Source: Endomychus coccineus (lineage: Eukaryota > Arthropoda > Insecta > Coleoptera > Endomychidae). From it: 64,000 nt of DNA. The notes under the pieces were generated by a model. It was not told where the DNA came from and ran no database searches. It saw nothing but the letters and a program-made list of their open reading frames with translations. Of this stretch, positions 61,890 to 64,000 are shown piece by piece (positions within the stretch are counted from its first letter, which is position 1; each line of letters opens with the position of its first letter). The translations under genes were made by a program, and so were the position numbers. The stretch lies in assembly GCA_958510875.1 (NCBI GenBank), contig OY294067.1:136617726-136681725 (forward strand), read 5' to 3'.

Positions 61890-62834
61890 TCAAGTTGAAA
61901 ATATTTTATCCCATAAGGTACTACTAATACCAAATTTATTTTCGTGGTGTCCGAAGTGATGACGAGCGTGGTACATCTTCAAACGATGGAAATATGTATT
62001 TTTCTGGACATTCCCATCGTGGATATAATAATGTGTCATGTCGTACGATGCGTAACCGAACAACCCTCCAGCCATGCATAGCATCGTGATTGCCGTAGGT
62101 ATGAACACACAGAGCAAATTATATACGAAAAAAACGATCACTGCTGCCGGGAGTGGTGGAAAAACCAGTCTCGTAGAATCGAACGGCACCTTGTGGTGTA
62201 GACCGTGGATCAGGAAGTGTAAGGGGATGAACATTTTTGATCGTCCGGAAACTTTCAGATGGAATATCCACCTATGGATGAAATACTCCAGAAACGTCCA
62301 AACGCCAACACCTCCAATAAAGCACAAAATTGAAAACATTACGGGTATGTCATCATCAGCTGTTGTCGTTTCCATGCGTTGACAAATACCTGTCCAGAAC
62401 AAATATACGATGACGGGAATCCATACTATCGGAACGGCGTACCACTGGGTTTTTGTAAGGCTTTCCAGCAATCGGTTTTCGAACAGTCGTAGCGGTCGAT
62501 CAACCGGTAAAAATACCCATTTTTCATAGAAAGCAGCATCCAGTTTACCAACTTGGCACAACATCGGTTTCGTCCAATCCAATGAATTTTCTAAACTCTG
62601 ACAGATGACATTTTCATGTTGTTCGCCATATTCGTTCAGCAAATAATACGATTCGATCGAATGCCGGTTTCGTAACATCGGCGTTGTCACAGACTTGTTT
62701 TCAAACGGTCGAATACAATCGATACCTCCCGGATGATGGCGTAAAAATGTTGTGATGTCGAATTTGCTCTCGACCGTTGTCGCTCCATATACTTCGAATC
62801 GATTCTGCGAATCCACATCCATCTCATTTTCCAT
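61890..62834 (-). CDS. fa2h: Fatty acid 2-hydroxylase-like protein (314 aa)
   Basis: Di-iron hydroxylase that in eukaryotes 2-hydroxylates the acyl chain of ceramides in the ER membrane. The N-terminal cytochrome b5 domain keeps both heme ligands (HPGG at 34-37; HS at 58-59). Two membrane-spanning regions and the histidine boxes follow: EYFIHRWIFH, HFLIHGLHHKVPFD, DMTHYYIHDG and YHARHHFGHHENKFG, all intact. Length matches insect and fungal enzymes, which suggests capture of a host gene. The ATG overlaps the end of the upstream lipase-like gene by 11 bp, so the two are probably co-expressed. Confidence 0.92.
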   Translation of the reverse strand: MENEMDVDSQNRFEVYGATTVESKFDITTFLRHHPGGIDCIRPFENKSVTTPMLRNRHSIESYYLLNEYGEQHENVICQSLENSLDWTKPMLCQVGKLDAAFYEKWVFLPVDRPLRLFENRLLESLTKTQWYAVPIVWIPVIVYLFWTGICQRMETTTADDDIPVMFSILCFIGGVGVWTFLEYFIHRWIFHLKVSGRSKMFIPLHFLIHGLHHKVPFDSTRLVFPPLPAAVIVFFVYNLLCVFIPTAITMLCMAGGLFGYASYDMTHYYIHDGNVQKNTYFHRLKMYHARHHFGHHENKFGISSTLWDKIFST

Positions 62835-63669
62835 GTTCGATCGATGTTGACACGTTCACGCTACAACGCCTTGTGTTGTATTGTAAATAACCTCCCTTCC
62901 TATTCTCCGTGAATTCGAATTGTGCATCGGGAAGAACGACGAATAAACGTTTTATGATAAACGGACGTCGACTTCCGATACAAAACACTAGTCTAAAGGA
63001 ACGAACGGCAACGCGGTCGTATCTTATGGCGTACTTCGAATCGTTCAAATAGAGTTTCATATCGTTCATGGGGACGATTGTGCGATTATTTTCCATATGA
63101 TAGCGTAATATCGCTCGCACAACAACGATATCGTTTACCTGGAAAATTTGAACATTCATTTGCTTGTTGTTTGCAAAAGAAGAGAAACGCCACTTGAAAT
63201 CGTATAGATTTTTTTCGTCGACCCAATCTACGTATCTTTCACATTCGAACAAATGAATTTCTTTAGTGAATCGCGACTGTAAAATTGGAACTAGCAAACT
63301 TTCGATAGCACAAGAAATCATTCGTACGGTATGATTACGTTTCAACATCGACAAATGTACGCTACAATCGAAAGATAGTAACGTATTGGAAAATAATCGG
63401 CCGCGGTTGTTACGACAATGTCGTATATTCGATTTAGTTACAGGAACGATTCCATCACCACCGTATGGCGAATAAATAATCGTTCCATCAGAACGAATAG
63501 TTTCGATCGATGGATATCCCGATACATTGAGAAATAGATATCGAGTACTCGAAGGTCGTTTACAATAATCCAGTGATTTTCTAATTGTGAACGCGTTTCG
63601 AACATGACGTTCTATCAGGCTGGGAAATCGACTCATTAAAACTTCGATAACGTTTTCATCGTTACCGTT

Positions 63670-63706
<37 letters not shown>

Positions 63707-64000
63707 CCACCACTATCATCGTTATTATTATTATTATTCCGGCCACGATCGATTTTGTTCAAGAGTTCTCCGAACGGCAGTAGTTCATATATGGAATTGT
63801 AAGATTTTACGATGCGTTGTGATGTTCGGCGAGAGAGGAACGATAGATATTTCTCGCCAATTAGATATAACAAAGCGTCTGATGTTCCGCCGTGAGGTGT
63901 CGCAACACATATTACAAGGCGGGGAATCGTACTGTCTGCTGTCCTTCGATTCCGATCCAAAATACATTCTGTATAATATCTAGCGATCAGCCCCCCGAAA
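62824..64000 (-). CDS. Lipase/acyltransferase-like alpha/beta-hydrolase, 5' end beyond the window
   Basis: The frame is open to the right edge and no ATG is seen; a TTG at 63960 is not a likely start. Near the visible N-terminus it has ICVATPHGGTSDALLYLIG and SIYELLPFG, then DGIVPVTKS and a histidine in CSVHLSML. This is the order of the second half of LCAT-type or related lipases: post-nucleophile strand, SxxxLLP, Asp loop, His. The nucleophile serine would lie outside the window. An Asn/Asp run (about 63667-63745) is a low-complexity insert. The C-terminal about 150 residues are not recognised. Confidence 0.7.

Noticed and set aside
1..64000. tRNA or rRNA genes
   Set aside because: No cloverleaf or rRNA-like segment was recognised by eye; a covariance search was not possible here.

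Overview
The window looks like part of the genome of a large arthropod-infecting nuclear dsDNA virus of the baculovirus/nudivirus/hytrosavirus/filamentous-virus assemblage (Naldaviricetes). A Maverick/Polinton element has inserted into it. The viral assignment rests on recognisable per os infectivity factors: PIF-5 at 20.6-21.9 kb, PIF-1 and PIF-3 at 22.3-24.4 kb, P74/PIF-0 at 41.1-43.5 kb and PIF-2 at 43.6-45.0 kb. I cannot place it in a family: no helicase, LEF or RNA polymerase gene is in the window. I also cannot tell an exogenous virus from a recent integration. The viral part is rich in CpG-containing codons; the Maverick is AT-rich.

Layout. 1-188 is viral sequence. 189-18129 is a complete Maverick insertion with 5'-AG...CT-3' ends, long terminal inverted repeats (outer 677 bp collinear without gaps) and a perfect 6-bp target duplication (tatacc). 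It interrupts a leftward viral reading frame. It carries an intact protein-primed type B DNA polymerase, a C2H2 zinc-finger protein and a full-length matrix metalloproteinase. No integrase, packaging ATPase or capsid gene was found. About 5.6 kb of its interior is a scramble of polymerase-gene fragments joined at recurring short motifs.

18.1-24.4 kb carries viral genes including PIF-5, PIF-1 and PIF-3. 24.4-38.2 kb is an accessory zone: small paralogous gene families (several broken by in-frame stops), a Fanzor (eukaryotic TnpB) nuclease split by one in-frame TAA, dispersed copies of the Fanzor 3' end, and a 47-bp-arm hairpin. 40.7-53.2 kb is a second core block (P74, PIF-2, several unrecognised viral proteins and two paralogs of about 430-445 aa). 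The right end (60.3-64.0 kb) carries an unrecognised 365-aa protein, a fatty acid 2-hydroxylase and a partial lipase/acyltransferase-like gene.

Repeats. Tandem repeats built around a palindromic ACCGGT core (compare baculovirus hr elements) occur in five main arrays and some degenerate copies. Four arrays adjoin a longer dispersed repeat (LR). The two composites at 38.3-40.7 and 53.4-55.5 kb are inverted relative to each other and bracket the P74/PIF-2 block.

How it fits together. The PIF proteins would form the oral-entry complex of the virion. The hr-like arrays are candidate replication origins or enhancers. Several accessory genes have a TATA box about 30 bp before an arthropod initiator (TCAGT), whereas P74 and two other genes have TAAG close to their ATG, as baculovirus late genes do. 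The FA2H and lipase genes overlap and suggest a lipid-modification module. Start codons were re-chosen where the longest frame began with a non-ATG codon.
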